DNA of 12,768 nt, from the NCBI GenBank assembly GCA_001598975.1, contig BBXU01002328.1, positions 1 to 12,768 on the forward strand, written 5' to 3'. The DNA comes from Parachlorella kessleri (Eukaryota > Chlorophyta > Trebouxiophyceae > Chlorellales > Chlorellaceae). The position numbers and the translations under genes are program-made. Position 1 is the stretch's first letter. Every line of letters begins with the position of its first letter. The notes below the pieces were generated by a model that was given only the letters and a program-made list of their open reading frames with translations, was not told the origin of the DNA and did no database searches. Of this stretch, positions 1 through 8,601 are shown piece by piece.

Positions 1-30
1 CGCTGCCGTCGCCACTCGAACACACTCGCG

Positions 31-54
31 CCCCCCCCCACCCCCCCACCCCCC
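31..54 (-). repeat. G-tract run (possible G-quadruplex) after the SBP stop
   Basis: On the gene's sense strand three long G runs (six to nine bases) are parted by single T residues, which gives several G4-forming registers. They lie about 30-50 bases after the proposed stop, so they would be in the 3' UTR. Next to them (55-72) is a short (TG)n run. No TGTAA poly(A) signal is seen between the stop and the window edge. Confidence 0.7.
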
Positions 55-83
55 ACCACACACACACACACCCGCACGGGCTC

Positions 84-3000
84 CTAGCCCACCCCGCTCC
101 CCCTTGCCTCTGATTTCAGCGAGTCCATCGCCGGCAGGTCTCCCTTCTGTGCTGCGCCCTGCTGGGCAAAGCTGGGCAGCCACGCCAGGAGCTCCTGGGC
201 GTCCGAATTAGTCAGCTTGATGCTGAGGTTAGTCAGGTCCGTCATGTGCAGGCTCTGCAGCGCCAGCGGCACCCCCGTCGCCTCCATGCCGCGCAGGTCC
301 AGGCTGCGCAGGTCCAGCGACCGCAGGGGGCCCCCGGGGCTGGCGGGCAGTCGCTGGGCCATGGGGGAGCACGGCTGGTCCGCCAGGACCAGGCTGCTCA
401 GGGCCATAGACAGTTCCATGGGGTTGTCGGCCCGACGCTTGAGCAGCAGCCGGTCAGCGATGGGGGAGCCCGCAAAGAGCGCGCCGCCGCCGCCGCCGCC
501 GTTGGTGATGTCGTTATTGGTGATGCCGTCCGCGTAGCCGCCGCCGTCGCTGCGCCACTGTGGCAGGCCCCCGGGCGGCTCCTGCTGTGCCTGCTGCGCT
601 GCCCACGGGGATGTCAGGTCGGCGGGCCCGCTGGTGGAATCGCTGCGAAGGGACGTGCCGTCACGGAAGGCGCAGGACATGGGGGGCGTCGGCTGCGGCG
701 CGGGCCGCGCGGGCGCGGCGGCTGCTACCGGGGTCAGGACGACGGGCGCCGGCGGGTCGACTGCGACACAGGCAGACATGGGGCCGTGCTCGTTCTCCAA
801 GGCACTACCGCAAGTGCATCATAAGGGTGCCATTTGGGCCCAGGGTGACCAACAGGTAGCACCAACAACGTCCCCCGCATCGCTTACCCAGCTGGGAAAC
901 CCACCCACTCACCTTCTACCGCTTGGGGCAGCCCCAAACCCACCACACACTCACACACGCACAAGCCCCTTTGTCCCCCCCTTGCAGCAGCAGGTGCACC
1001 CCGCCCACGTGCGGCACACACCCCCACGGGCGACCTACATGGCATGGCTGGCGCGCTGTGCGCCATCTGGAACAGGGTGCTGAAGATGCTGGCGGGCACC
1101 TCAAAGCCGGGGTCCAGATCCACACTGGACTGGCTGCCCTGGGGGCGGGTCAGGGGGGCGCCCCCTCCATCTGCAGCAGCAGCAGCAGGGAACCCGACTG
1201 ATCCGTGTGGCAGTGAACACGTGAACATTGAACCAGGCATGCAGCAGGCAGGGGGCGGTGTGGGCTGCTGCTCCATGGGCTGGGCAGAAGGGCGGCCGCC
1301 GCGCACCCGGGCGGCCTAGTGCCAATCCCCACAAGCCATAGAGGGAGCTGGGTCACACTTGCGGCGTTCGTTCACTCACTGATGCTCCCGCCTGTTGGGC
1401 CAAGGGGGCGGGGCTCCCATGCAAGCTGCTTCCCACCCTCTGACCCCACACCTCCCTGGCACGCACAATACGATACTCACCATTCCAGGAGGGAGAAGGC
1501 GACAAGTCCACCGCGCGTATCCGCCGGCTTGACCCACGACGCCCCATATAGCCATTGCCGTCGCCCCCGCCAGCTGTCACCTGCTGCGTCACAGAGTCTG
1601 CTGAGGGCTGCACAAAGGGGCCCCCTGGTTGGTGTGCAAACGGCCCTCCCGGCTGATGCGCAAACGGCCCCCCCGGCTGCTGCGCGAACGGCCCCGCTGG
1701 CTGGTGCGCAAACGGCCCTCCAGGCTGCTGAGCAAAGGGCCCCCCCGGCTGTTGAGTTCCACGCCAGACAGTGCCACTGCCATCACGAGACAGGGCCTGC
1801 TGCGTGAGCACATCTGAGGGCTGCGCAAAGGGACCTCCAAGCTGCTGAGAAAACGGTCCTCGTGGCTGCTGCATGATAGGGCCTCCTGGCTGCTGAGAGC
1901 CAGCCCAGACATTGCCACTGCCATTGGAGGTCAGAACCTGCTGCGCCACCACCTCTGCGGGCTGCGCAAAGGGACCGCCGAGCTGCTGAGCAAACGGGCC
2001 CCCTGGTTGCTGCATGAAAGGGCCTCCTGGCTGCTGAGAGCCAGGCCAAACATTGCCACTGCCATTGGAAGTCAGCAGCTGCTGGGCCACCGCATCCGTG
2101 GGCTGTGCAAAGGGACCTCCAAGCTGCTGAGCAAACGGTCCACCTGGCTGTTGTATGCGAGCACCCCCTGACGGCTGGTGCCCGGGCCAGACAGTGCCAC
2201 TGCCATTAGAAGTCAGCGCCTGCTGCGCCACCACATCCGTGGGCGGCGCAAAGGGACCTCCCAGCTGCTGAGCAAACGGCCCCCTGGCTGCTGGGGATCA
2301 GCCCAGACATTGCCACTGCCGTGGCAAGCCAGCGGCTCCTGCGCCACGGGGGCTGCATGCTGCGCAAAGGGGCCGGCCAGCCCGAGCCAGTCGGGCAGCG
2401 CCGGCGGCGGGGCGGCCTGCCAGTCAACGGCCGCCTGGGGCGGGCTCAGGCCCCCTGACGCCTCAGTGTTTTGGCTACCTGAGCTGACAGGCCTCTGTCC
2501 TGCTGCTGTCTCTCCTGCTGCCAGGTCAGCTGCCACGTCGGGTGCGGTGCCGCCGCTGTTGGAGCCCCCTGGGGTGCCGCCGGACGCGCCCCCCGCGGCG
2601 GCGAGCTTTCGCCGCTGGAACCGCCTGCGGCTGTTGTGCTCATCCAGGGCCTTGCGGCAGGACTTCCTGCAGCAGCAGCAAAAGGAGGCTCGCAACTAAT
2701 ATCCAGCCAGTCTGAGCGATACCGCAGGCCTTCATGACAGAGAGCGCCTGTCGCACCGCCGGCACCAACAAGCCACATCTCTCACAAGGGGCATCATGAC
2801 GTGGCACTGACACGGCCAGGCCGCAAGAGGGGGCCAGCAGCATGTACGAGGTGGGGGCGGGCGCATGCACTCACTTCTCTCCATCAAACTCGTCCACCTC
2901 TTGAAAGCGCTTGCACAGGGCACAAAACCTGCAGTCAAGGGCAGAAGCTGAAGCACGTCATACGCGCTGGGGCTCTTGCTGCTGTACCTGGCCGCCTGGC

Positions 3001-3630
3001 AGAAGCAGCCTGCAGGGCGGGCTATGCAGTAGACCACTTGTAGCTGCCGCCTTGGCAGCAAGGGTGCTGTGTAAGATTCATGCAGGGCAGCGGTCAGGGG
3101 CTGGCGGCTGCCACGCTGCTGCCAACGTGCACATAAGCACCTGACGTCAGTGCCGGAGATGTTGATGGCTGGCAGCTTCAAGTGGAAGTCGCATACGCGG
3201 CAGCGCTGCAAGGGGAGGGCAGCAGAGCACGCCTTGTGGGGTGAGCCCTGGTTGAGCTCCAGCCACCACAGCAGAAGCCATTTCAGTACCATGCCTTACC
3301 CCACTCGCCAACGGCAGATGCCCCAGTTGGCCGCAAAGCTGGCTATCTATCACAAGTATGACTGCTTCGGTTTCAAGCCAGGTTGCTCTCAAAGCAGAGC
3401 GAGGATCGATACCCAAGTCCAAAGGCACTACGGAGCCTTCTGCGCAAGGCCCACGTTAGGAGGTGCCAGTGAACCCAGACCTATACAACAAGCGGTCCCT
3501 TGTGGTGGCATACGCTGGTAACCCCTCCCGTTACCTTGAGGTATTTGCTGCCTTCCGGAATGGGTTCATCACAGCCAGGCACCTGGCAGGTCAGGCCTTG
3601 CCGCCCAGAGCCTCCTTTGCCCGCATCCAT
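84..3630 (-). CDS. SBP-domain (SPL-like) transcription factor, six exons, one apparent frame break
   Basis: The protein is a plant/algal zinc-finger DNA-binding regulator that should act in the nucleus. Exons on the minus strand: 3630-3535, 3205-3141, 2928-2875, 2666-1481, 1170-1035 and 804-84; all junctions agree in phase. The alternative pair 1170-1039 with 760-84 is also in phase and has better splice signals. The SBP domain starts at residue 15: the first zinc site is CQVPGC...CDFH (C15, C20, C37, H40; spacing C-x4-C-x16-C-x2-H). The second is C56, C59 and C75, with Gln63 where the family has His. A bipartite basic nuclear signal follows (KKSC...RRRFQRRK, residues 72-92). A long Gly/Pro/Gln tract fills the fourth exon. 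The frame breaks by one base near 2278. The start at 3630 (MDAGKGG...) is the only ATG near the domain, and an upstream exon is possible. The stop is at 84-86. Length is about 740-750 residues if the tract is read through in frame. No ankyrin repeats of the CRR1 type are visible, so I give no symbol. Confidence 0.82.
1171..1480 (-). other. Intron 4 of the SBP gene
   Basis: A 310-nt intron opens with gtgagtatc after ...SPSWN and closes with a run of CTG triplets ending in ctgcag, in phase 1 on both sides. The intron before exon 4 of the same gene (2667-2874) ends in the same tgctgctgctgcag form. No gene is seen inside it. Confidence 0.75.
1603..2380 (-). repeat. Coding tandem repeat, 141-bp period (47 residues), in the SBP gene
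   Basis: The repeat unit reads TSNGSGNVWPGSQQPGGPF followed by shorter PGGPFAQQ/LGGPFAQP blocks and a VAQQ(V/A)L end. The block ggcagtggcaat and its variants recur at 1770, 1911, 2052 and 2193, exactly 141 bp apart, and again at 2309, which is 116 bp away. The short interval equals one unit minus 24 bases minus one further base. The last unit (about 1600-1760) has expanded internally into six or more PGGPFAHQ/PGGPFAQQ octapeptides. Such Gln/Pro-rich disordered tracts often act in transcriptional activation; that role is inferred here. Confidence 0.88.
2276..2284 (-). other. One-base frame break in the repeat tract
   Basis: In the sister copy (about 1990) the plus strand reads acgggccccctgg, while here it reads acggccccctgg: one G is missing. 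Before the break the minus-strand protein reads ...NVWADPQQPGG. After it, the same frame runs into LLSSWEV and a stop near 2213, while the +1 frame resumes PFAQQLGGPFAPPTDVVAQQAL. The homology of the repeat on both sides shows this is a deletion and not an intron. A homopolymer sequencing error is a real alternative. Confidence 0.8.
2875..3630 (-). other. SBP zinc-binding domain, exons 1-3 (completed by the start of exon 4 at 2666)
   Basis: Three short exons each carry a piece of the SBP domain. The first (3630-3535) ends in KYLK before a gtaacg donor. The second (3205-3141) begins RCRVCDFH after a ccttgcag acceptor and ends at a gtgctt donor in phase 2. The third (2928-2875) reads FCALCKRFQEVDEFDGE and ends at gtgagt in phase 2. 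Exon 4 then opens with KSCRKALDEHNSRRR. Order and spacing match the family throughout, so the splice assignment is firm even without transcript data. The introns are 329, 212 and 208 nt. Confidence 0.88.
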
Positions 3631-4056
3631 GAAGCCTCCGTGGCTGAGAGTCAGTTCGTGAGGTAGCAATAGGATGGCATGACTATGCCGTAAACTTCCC
3701 CCCGCGGCCGCCTTATAGGCAGGGTACGTCACCGGAGGTGAGATCCTTCCTCAGCACAGGTGCAGACCCGGGCTACCTCGACTCCCGGACTTCCCCCCAC
3801 AGTAATCAGTACGCTGATGGTACCCTGCAGTACGCTTGGGCGGGCCGCTCTTGCAGCCATCAGGGCATCCTGGGCAGGAAATTCAAATAAGCTCGTTCCG
3901 GAGGGTCCCAGCTCTGTTCAAGACGTCGTTCCACCGTGGTTGTCCGCGACTCGGTGGGCCACCGTACCACTGCGTTCGAGAGCAAGCTGGGTTGCACAGT
4001 CTCGACAGTCGGGATGAGTCGGATGGGACGTATCCGGTGTGCGCGGACAGGCCACG

Positions 4057-4061
4057 TTACA
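4057..4061 (-). promoter_or_regulatory. Possible TGTAA poly(A) signal for the F-box/LRR gene
   Basis: TGTAA is the usual poly(A) signal of chlorophycean algae. This copy lies about 450 bases after the proposed stop. That would give a long 3' UTR, as is common in these algae, but a single five-base match is weak evidence. Confidence 0.3.
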
Positions 4062-4261
4062 GCTTTCTTCCACCTCGACCCTGTCACCGGGCTGCGACTG
4101 GCCACTCAATCCAAGCATTCGCACACTGGCTGCCCAGCGCTTAGTAAGGTCCCACGCTACAAGTCCTCTCAAGTACTTCAAACCAACAACGGCCACCGGC
4201 TGGCTCAGCGCTACGTTCCTTGGTCCAGTACTGCAGTCTAGCCTACTGGCACAGACACAAA

Positions 4262-4279
4262 GTGCACTGCTCAGTGCAC
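4262..4279. repeat. Short inverted repeat (8-bp arms, 2-base gap)
   Basis: The arms gtgcactg and cagtgcac flank ct. It lies about 95 bases from the longer hairpin. A palindrome this short could be a dimeric protein-binding site or chance. Confidence 0.6.
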
Positions 4280-4372
4280 CGCTGCCGAAGGAACCTGACC
4301 CCTTCCACGCAGTCCTGCTGATGGAAGGGCGACAGTCCCCAAAGCCTTATTAGCTAGCACGTTGCGGGTGGT

Positions 4373-4426
4373 GATGTCCGAGGTGTGGACCTCCACACCT
4401 CTGTGGAGGTCCACACCTCGGACATC
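4373..4426. repeat. Perfect 24-bp inverted repeat with 6-base loop
   Basis: The left arm 4373-4396 and right arm 4403-4426 are exact reverse complements, parted by acctct. The arms also contain shorter nested palindromes, such as aggtgtgga/tccacacct. A transcript from either strand would fold into a 54-nt hairpin. It lies 80-135 bases downstream of the F-box/LRR stop and therefore probably in that gene's 3' UTR. No target-site duplication is evident, so a transposon origin is not shown. Confidence 0.95.
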
Positions 4427-4506
4427 CTCCGCTGGTCCCTCCCCTACAACTACTTGCCTTAGCACAGAAGGGTCCTACAGCCAAACCACAACTTTGGTAC
4501 GACACG

Positions 4507-6328
4507 TCACTTGCAGCCGCCTGTCCGCCCCTTCAAAGGGCAGGCTGTGGCCCCCACCAGCACCTCTACTTCTTCCAGCACTGCCAGCCTCTGTGTGGTC
4601 GCCTCGAGCGCTGTTGAAGCCACAGGGCTTAGCCTGTCCATGCGGACGGTGAGCTTCCGTAGCCCGCCCAAGCAGCCTAAGGCCTCGATGCCGACATGGC
4701 CTGCACACGCACCGCCAGCAGCAGCAGCTCAGCTTCGCCTGTCAGCGCTGGGTCGTGTCTGTGCCATGGCGGATTTCAAGGCAGTCATGTACAATGGTGA
4801 TAGTCCCAAGCCTCGAGACCAGCCTTTGGCCAGAAGCCCTGCGATGGCAGGATCTTCAACCAGCCTAACACCCAAAGGCGAGCATACCAATGTAAACCTG
4901 CTGACCAGCAAGGTCAAGCTGGGAGCAAGCCACAGCCTTGCGATAGAGACAACCCCTAGCCCCCCTAGTTCACAGCCAGCTGATTCGTATCATGTGCACT
5001 CTGACAAGGGTCACTGCGCTCATTGGCAGCTGCACCCCACCAAAGACAGGACTCCTCACTTGCGCGTCCGATGTGCACGTCCAGCACTTGCAGCTTTGGC
5101 AGCTTTGCCACCGCCAGGAGCGCGGCATCGCTGATGGGTGGACCCTTGGCAGCTGCTGGGCCTGCTGTGCTGAAGGCCAGCCCCTTTGCTGGGAGCGTGC
5201 AGGCGCCGTAGCCGCTATCCCAGTCCTCCTCTGGGTCCCGCTTGCTGCTGCCTGAGGCGAAGGACCTCCCTGCAGTGTGTGACAAGCTCTTACCATTTGC
5301 TTGTCAGGAGCTCGCTGTGCAGGCACGAACCAAACTGGTGCGGTCCCTATCTCAAGCAGCACCACCAAACCTTGGGTCAAGCTAGGCAGCACCCCGCCGT
5401 GCTTAGACCTGCGCTTGGGTTTGCAGGGTAGCCAGCAGGCGCGGGGATTGCCTGGCCCCCCAAGAACTGAGTCAATTGCCGGACCAGGCTCCCTTTTCTA
5501 TAAACATGCATGCCCGTGACCTGCGCCCCTTGTTCTCGTCTCATGCACTCAACAGCTTGACTCGAAAGGTTTCTCAACGCGGCTGGGCCTGCCTACCTAG
5601 TGCAAGACTTGTCAGCCCTTGCAGCAGGTACAGGTCTTCCTCGCCAGTGGGGTGGGCACAGATATCCAGGTGCTGCAGCTGCTTGAGGGGGGCCAGCGCC
5701 GCCACCGCCTCCCCCAGCGTGGCGTCCTGTAGTCGCAGCGTCACCGATTGCAGCCTCGGGCAGCCCTGCAAGGTGAAGGGGGAGGGCCGCGTTAGAGTAG
5801 TACCCAGCCATGTCTAGGTACTACCCTGCAATACCTGGCTAGGTGCGCTCTCAACGTCCTGCCTGGGGCAACAAACACGGTCTTCCTGGAGCAGAAGGTC
5901 AAGGTTCAGGCAGGAGGAAGGTGCGTTCAGCAGACCTGACACAGGCTTTGCAGCTCCTCCTGGGTGAGCGCTGTCCACTGTGAGGCGTCCAGGTGCTGTA
6001 GGTGAGGGAAGTTGAGGGCCTGGAGAGGCCCAGGTTGCCAGGCGCTCGAGGGCATGGGGGGAGGGCCAAGGAAAAGGGATTTCGTAGCTGGAAAGGCGCT
6101 GCCACACCGCTCTAGGGCCATGGCTAGGGGGCATGGTACAGATATGGTCTTGGACAGGTCGAGGCGCAGCTCGCTAATATTCTGGCCTACGAAGTCCTTC
6201 CAAGGCCGGGACACCAGCCGCATGGTTGAGGCGACATCTGTGTCGCCAGCAACCAGTGCACCTAGCCAGTCCCCCAAGAAATTCGGCGTGCTCTGAGGCT
6301 CGGCAAAAGGTTGCATGTTTGATCTCAT
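4507..6328 (-). CDS. Probable F-box/LRR-type protein, four exons
   Basis: Exons on the minus strand are 6328-5936, 5765-5597, 5269-5060 and 4700-4507. Phases 0, 1 and 1 agree across the three introns (170, 327 and 359 nt). They give 321 residues. The N-terminal part, with VASTMRLVSRPWKDFVGQ, resembles the second half of an F-box, where such proteins bind SKP1. After it come leucine-rich segments: LQALNFPHLQHLDAS, LKQLQHLDICAHPTGEEDL, LPKLQVLDVHIG and LGGLRKLTVRMDRL. If the F-box is real, the protein would pick substrates for ubiquitination; that is inference. Exon 3 could instead start at 5161 (also in phase), which would drop an acidic 36-residue stretch. Exon 4 is the least certain, since its acceptor follows an in-frame stop and its sequence is less regular. 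An extra LRR exon could hide in the last intron. Family assignment is moderate and no specific orthologue is recognised. Confidence 0.6.
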
Positions 6329-6584
6329 CTAAGAATGGTGTAAACTGCAAGGTAGAGATCATAATATCATTGTACCAGCCCGCGAGGTTGATGTTATGTC
6401 CCGTGTGGCAAGGCGCGTCGCGAGGCAGTACCGAAAATGGCCCTGCGTGATAAGGTGAGCGCATGGGTGAGCGGCAAAACGTAACTCGACATTAATGGCG
6501 GCAAGTAATGCGAACAGAGGAGAGCGAGCTGTGTACCGACAGCGCTGAATGCAGGGTATGGCCTGGGCGGGGCTGTGGTATATG

Positions 6585-6614
6585 AGGTATATACCTACCA
6601 CAACCTACCACAAC
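6585..6614. repeat. 12-bp palindrome next to a doubled 10-mer
   Basis: aggtatatacct (6585-6596) is its own reverse complement. ctaccacaac occurs twice back to back at 6595-6614. The pair lies about 260 bases upstream of the F-box/LRR start codon and may be promoter sequence. Confidence 0.6.
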
Positions 6615-6761
6615 TGGGGCGTCAGGAGGGGGCGATGCAATCATGGGGAGCAGCACTATGGAAGTGATCGCTTCTGTCGGAAATACCACCAAGGGGTAAC
6701 AAACAGTAGGATGCACCGACTGTCCTGAGCTGGACAGCTGTCCGTTCTGGTTGAATGTATC

Positions 6762-6803
6762 CCGTCCTGTCAGAAGAGCATACCGTTTTGTCAGAAGAGC
6801 AAA
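6762..6803. repeat. Two tandem 21-bp units in the putative 3' UTR
   Basis: Copies at 6762-6782 and 6783-6803 share the core tgtcagaagagca and differ at a few bases. They lie just downstream, in the sense of the minus-strand gene, of its TGTAA signal. Confidence 0.8.
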
Positions 6804-6810
6804 CCATCTC

Positions 6811-6815
6811 TTACA
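6811..6815 (-). promoter_or_regulatory. TGTAA poly(A) signal of the thioredoxin-like gene
   Basis: TGTAA lies on the sense strand about 130 bases after the TAG stop. This is a normal 3' UTR length for a chlorophycean gene and supports the proposed gene end. Confidence 0.6.
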
Positions 6816-6943
6816 GACCGCAACACATGGCACGTTGACGAAATACTTTCAGTAAGCTAGGACACTCCGCAGCATTGGAAGGGTCAACCCTCTTGCCCGC
6901 TGCCTGGTACCTGGCAAGCTTCCAGGAGGGAGGCCTGCTCAGG

Positions 6944-8257
6944 CTAGTCCGTCTTTGGCTTCGCTATTGCGACACCGAGCGAGGCGAAGATCCCCAGCAT
7001 TGCAAGGATGACTGCAACGGTGCCGATGTATCCCTGCAGGCGCAGTGAGGCATGTGCTGGTGAGTAGTCCAGCCCTGTCTAGAAGGCACGAATGGACACA
7101 TTCCCAAAAAAAAGCCACGTGCCAGGAGGCACCAGAGAGAAATAAAGAGCCATGGGCAGCAGACCTCGAGAGGGTGCCAAGTCCTCCAGAAGGGCATGGC
7201 AGAATTTTCCTGCTTGCCATGCTAGCAAGCGCAGCATACCGGGCAGGGACCCCCGGGTCTGCAGCAGCCATCAGTCAGCACGCACCAGGTGTCTAGCAGC
7301 CTCAAACAAGTGCTCCAGCAGGCCTGGTGACGTGGGCGGGACCGCCGTTGCATGCGCCGACTCGTAGCCGCTGGTGACAAATAGGCGGAGGCCCACCATC
7401 ATGTCGGAGACAGCTGTGGCAGGGAACACATACATCTGCGGACACACAGCAGGCAAACATGTTACACAGCAGGACCCTGAGGGAGTGCTGCGAGCTGGCT
7501 GCACGCACAGTCTTGACAGGCCTGGTACAAGAGACCATGCCCGCGAACAGGGTGACAACTCGTAGTGGATGGCAGACCACAAGCAGGTCGGCAGCCAGAG
7601 AGGGGTTCACGGATTCAGCTTTCAAGGGCGGCAGCGTGCTTGCACCTCACTTTCTGGTTGCGGAAGAGTAGGATGGTGGGATGCTTCCGGATATGGAACC
7701 GCTTTGTGAGCTGGGGGCTCTTGTCCGTGTCCACCTGCAGGAGACAAGGATAACTCTCCAGCACACTCTCCAGCACAGCGGGAGGGAGCTCACCCATGCA
7801 CCGCATGTTTTCCTGCTGGTACACCAAGGGACATAACGGCACAGAACAAGGAAAGCAAAAGAGCCCACTATGCTCACCTCGGCAAGGAAGATCTGTTGAT
7901 CTAAAAGCTCTGTAGCCAGGCGGTCCCACCCACCCTTCACATCTCGGCACACTTGATGTGTGTCTGAGCAGAACTTCACAACCCTGCATCACGCGTCATC
8001 CTATCTTGACTGGGATGCGAAAGAGAGGGGTACCTGCTGAGGCGGACCTCCGAACAAGGGGACTATATAAGCAGTGCAGGGACTCGGCAGCAGTTACTTC
8101 AGCCAGCAGGGACGCCAAGCACTCACCACACCCCCGTGGTCTGCCCTGTTGCTGCTTGTGTGACGGCCTCAAAGCTGTCGTCAGTGAGCTGAGTGGGCTG
8201 CGCTGTGCAAACATGTGCCGTGATCACAGCAAGAGTTAGTAGTGTCTGCTTTAACAT
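6944..8257 (-). CDS. PDI-like single-thioredoxin-domain ER membrane protein with HQVC site
   Basis: The minus-strand exons are 8257-8127, 7983-7878, 7734-7651, 7435-7286 and 7033-6944 (introns 143, 143, 215 and 252 nt). All phases agree and they give 186 residues. The ATG at 8255-8257 opens a signal peptide (MLKQTLLTLAVI..., likely cleaved after CTA at residue 19). Then follow LTDDSFEAVTQAATGQTTG, typical of the start of PDI thioredoxin domains, and WVVKF. The site that is CGHC in PDI reads HQVC (residues 53-56), so the attacking cysteine is missing. Cys49 is present six residues before Cys56. The rest is well kept: LAEVDTDKSPQL, the cis-proline in HPTILLF (Pro98) and FVTSGYES near residue 127. 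A hydrophobic helix (residues 162-177) and a KPKTD tail end the protein, so it should be a type I membrane protein with a lumenal domain. Without CxxC it is unlikely to be a normal dithiol oxidoreductase. An alternative exon at 7258-7133 is in frame, but it would need a 27-nt intron. Confidence 0.85.
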
Positions 8258-8274
8258 CCTCTCTGGAATAATAT

Positions 8275-8280
8275 CTACAT
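8275..8280 (-). promoter_or_regulatory. Minimal upstream ORF (ATG-TAG) before the thioredoxin-like start
   Basis: A start codon followed at once by a stop lies 17 bases before the main ATG on the same strand. If it is inside the transcript it is a start-stop element, which is known to stall initiating ribosomes in eukaryotes. The transcription start is not known, so this is only a possibility. Confidence 0.4.
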
Positions 8281-8470
8281 ACGATCGGGTCTACAGTGCA
8301 GCGTTCTCTTTGCACGGCGTGGCATGCCTCTAAGCATTGCGCCCGTATTCCCGCTGCCAGGTGGCCGCAGTATTAGTTGCCAATGCAGGAGAAGAACACA
8401 AGCAAACGACTATCAAGATTAGGACCATGACGAGGTATTCATCCTTCCACCAAGGGTTGCGTCCTTGCAG

Positions 8471-8601
8471 AACCTGGCCGAAGAGCTGCAGCACGGCAGC
8501 CTACTCAGCAAGCTCAAGAGCTTGGACAAGTGCCAGTGCAGAGCACGGACTGTTGAAACTTCCACCTGTGACTTTCAGGCACGCGGTACCCTTGCTGAAA
8601 G
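8471..8601 (+). CDS. Possible 5' exon of the GNAT gene
   Basis: An open frame follows a cttgcag acceptor at 8470 and reads NLAEELQHGSLLSKLKSLDK. It ends at ag|gtccca in phase 2, which matches the phase of the next exon (8661). The resulting intron would be only 59 nt and the donor is weak. No known domain is visible. Confidence 0.3.

Larger units (their letters stand above)
3631..4506. other. Intergenic stretch between the SBP start and the F-box/LRR stop
   Basis: Both neighbours are on the minus strand, so this should hold the 3' UTR of the F-box/LRR gene and the promoter and leader of the SBP gene. Open frames occur on both strands, but none resembles a family I know and none combines a good ATG with splice signals. 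The stretch holds a perfect 24-bp inverted repeat (4373-4426), an 8-bp inverted repeat (4262-4279) and a minus-strand TGTAA at 4057-4061 that could serve as poly(A) signal. Confidence 0.5.
6329..6943. other. Intergenic stretch: 3' UTR of the thioredoxin-like gene and upstream region of the F-box/LRR gene
   Basis: The base composition is lower in GC than in the flanking exons. It holds the TGTAA signal at 6811-6815, a 21-bp direct repeat, a 12-bp palindrome and a doubled ctaccacaac. A 113-residue minus-strand frame (6492-6833) reads CKRWFALLTKRYALL at its start, but it lies in the proposed 3' UTR, has no splice support and shows no domain. Confidence 0.5.

Noticed and set aside
217..1083. Overlapping plus-strand frames of 99-192 codons opposite the SBP gene
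   Set aside because: They are Arg/Ala-rich readings of the GC-rich complement. The minus strand carries in-phase exons with recognised motifs upstream.
1319..1807. Plus-strand 162-codon frame with a repeated TAPPA-like pattern
   Set aside because: Its repeat is the complement of the PGGPFAQQ coding tract, and it has no domain of its own.
3836..4241. Overlapping frames on both strands (about 100 codons) that could be a mobile element relic
   Set aside because: No transposase, integrase or reverse transcriptase motif is seen, and there are no terminal repeats at its edges.
6492..6833. Minus-strand frame with CKRWFALL, like the end of an F-box
   Set aside because: It lies in the putative 3' UTR of the upstream gene, with no ATG context, splice signal or further LRR sequence.
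7133..7258. Extra hydrophobic exon in the PDI-like gene
   Set aside because: It is in phase on both sides, but the intron before it would be only 27 nt, too short for the spliceosome. Leaving it out gives a coherent protein with one membrane helix.
8062..8070. TATATAA-like TATA box on the plus strand
   Set aside because: It lies in intron 1 of the minus-strand PDI-like gene, about 600 bases from the first GNAT exon I can support.
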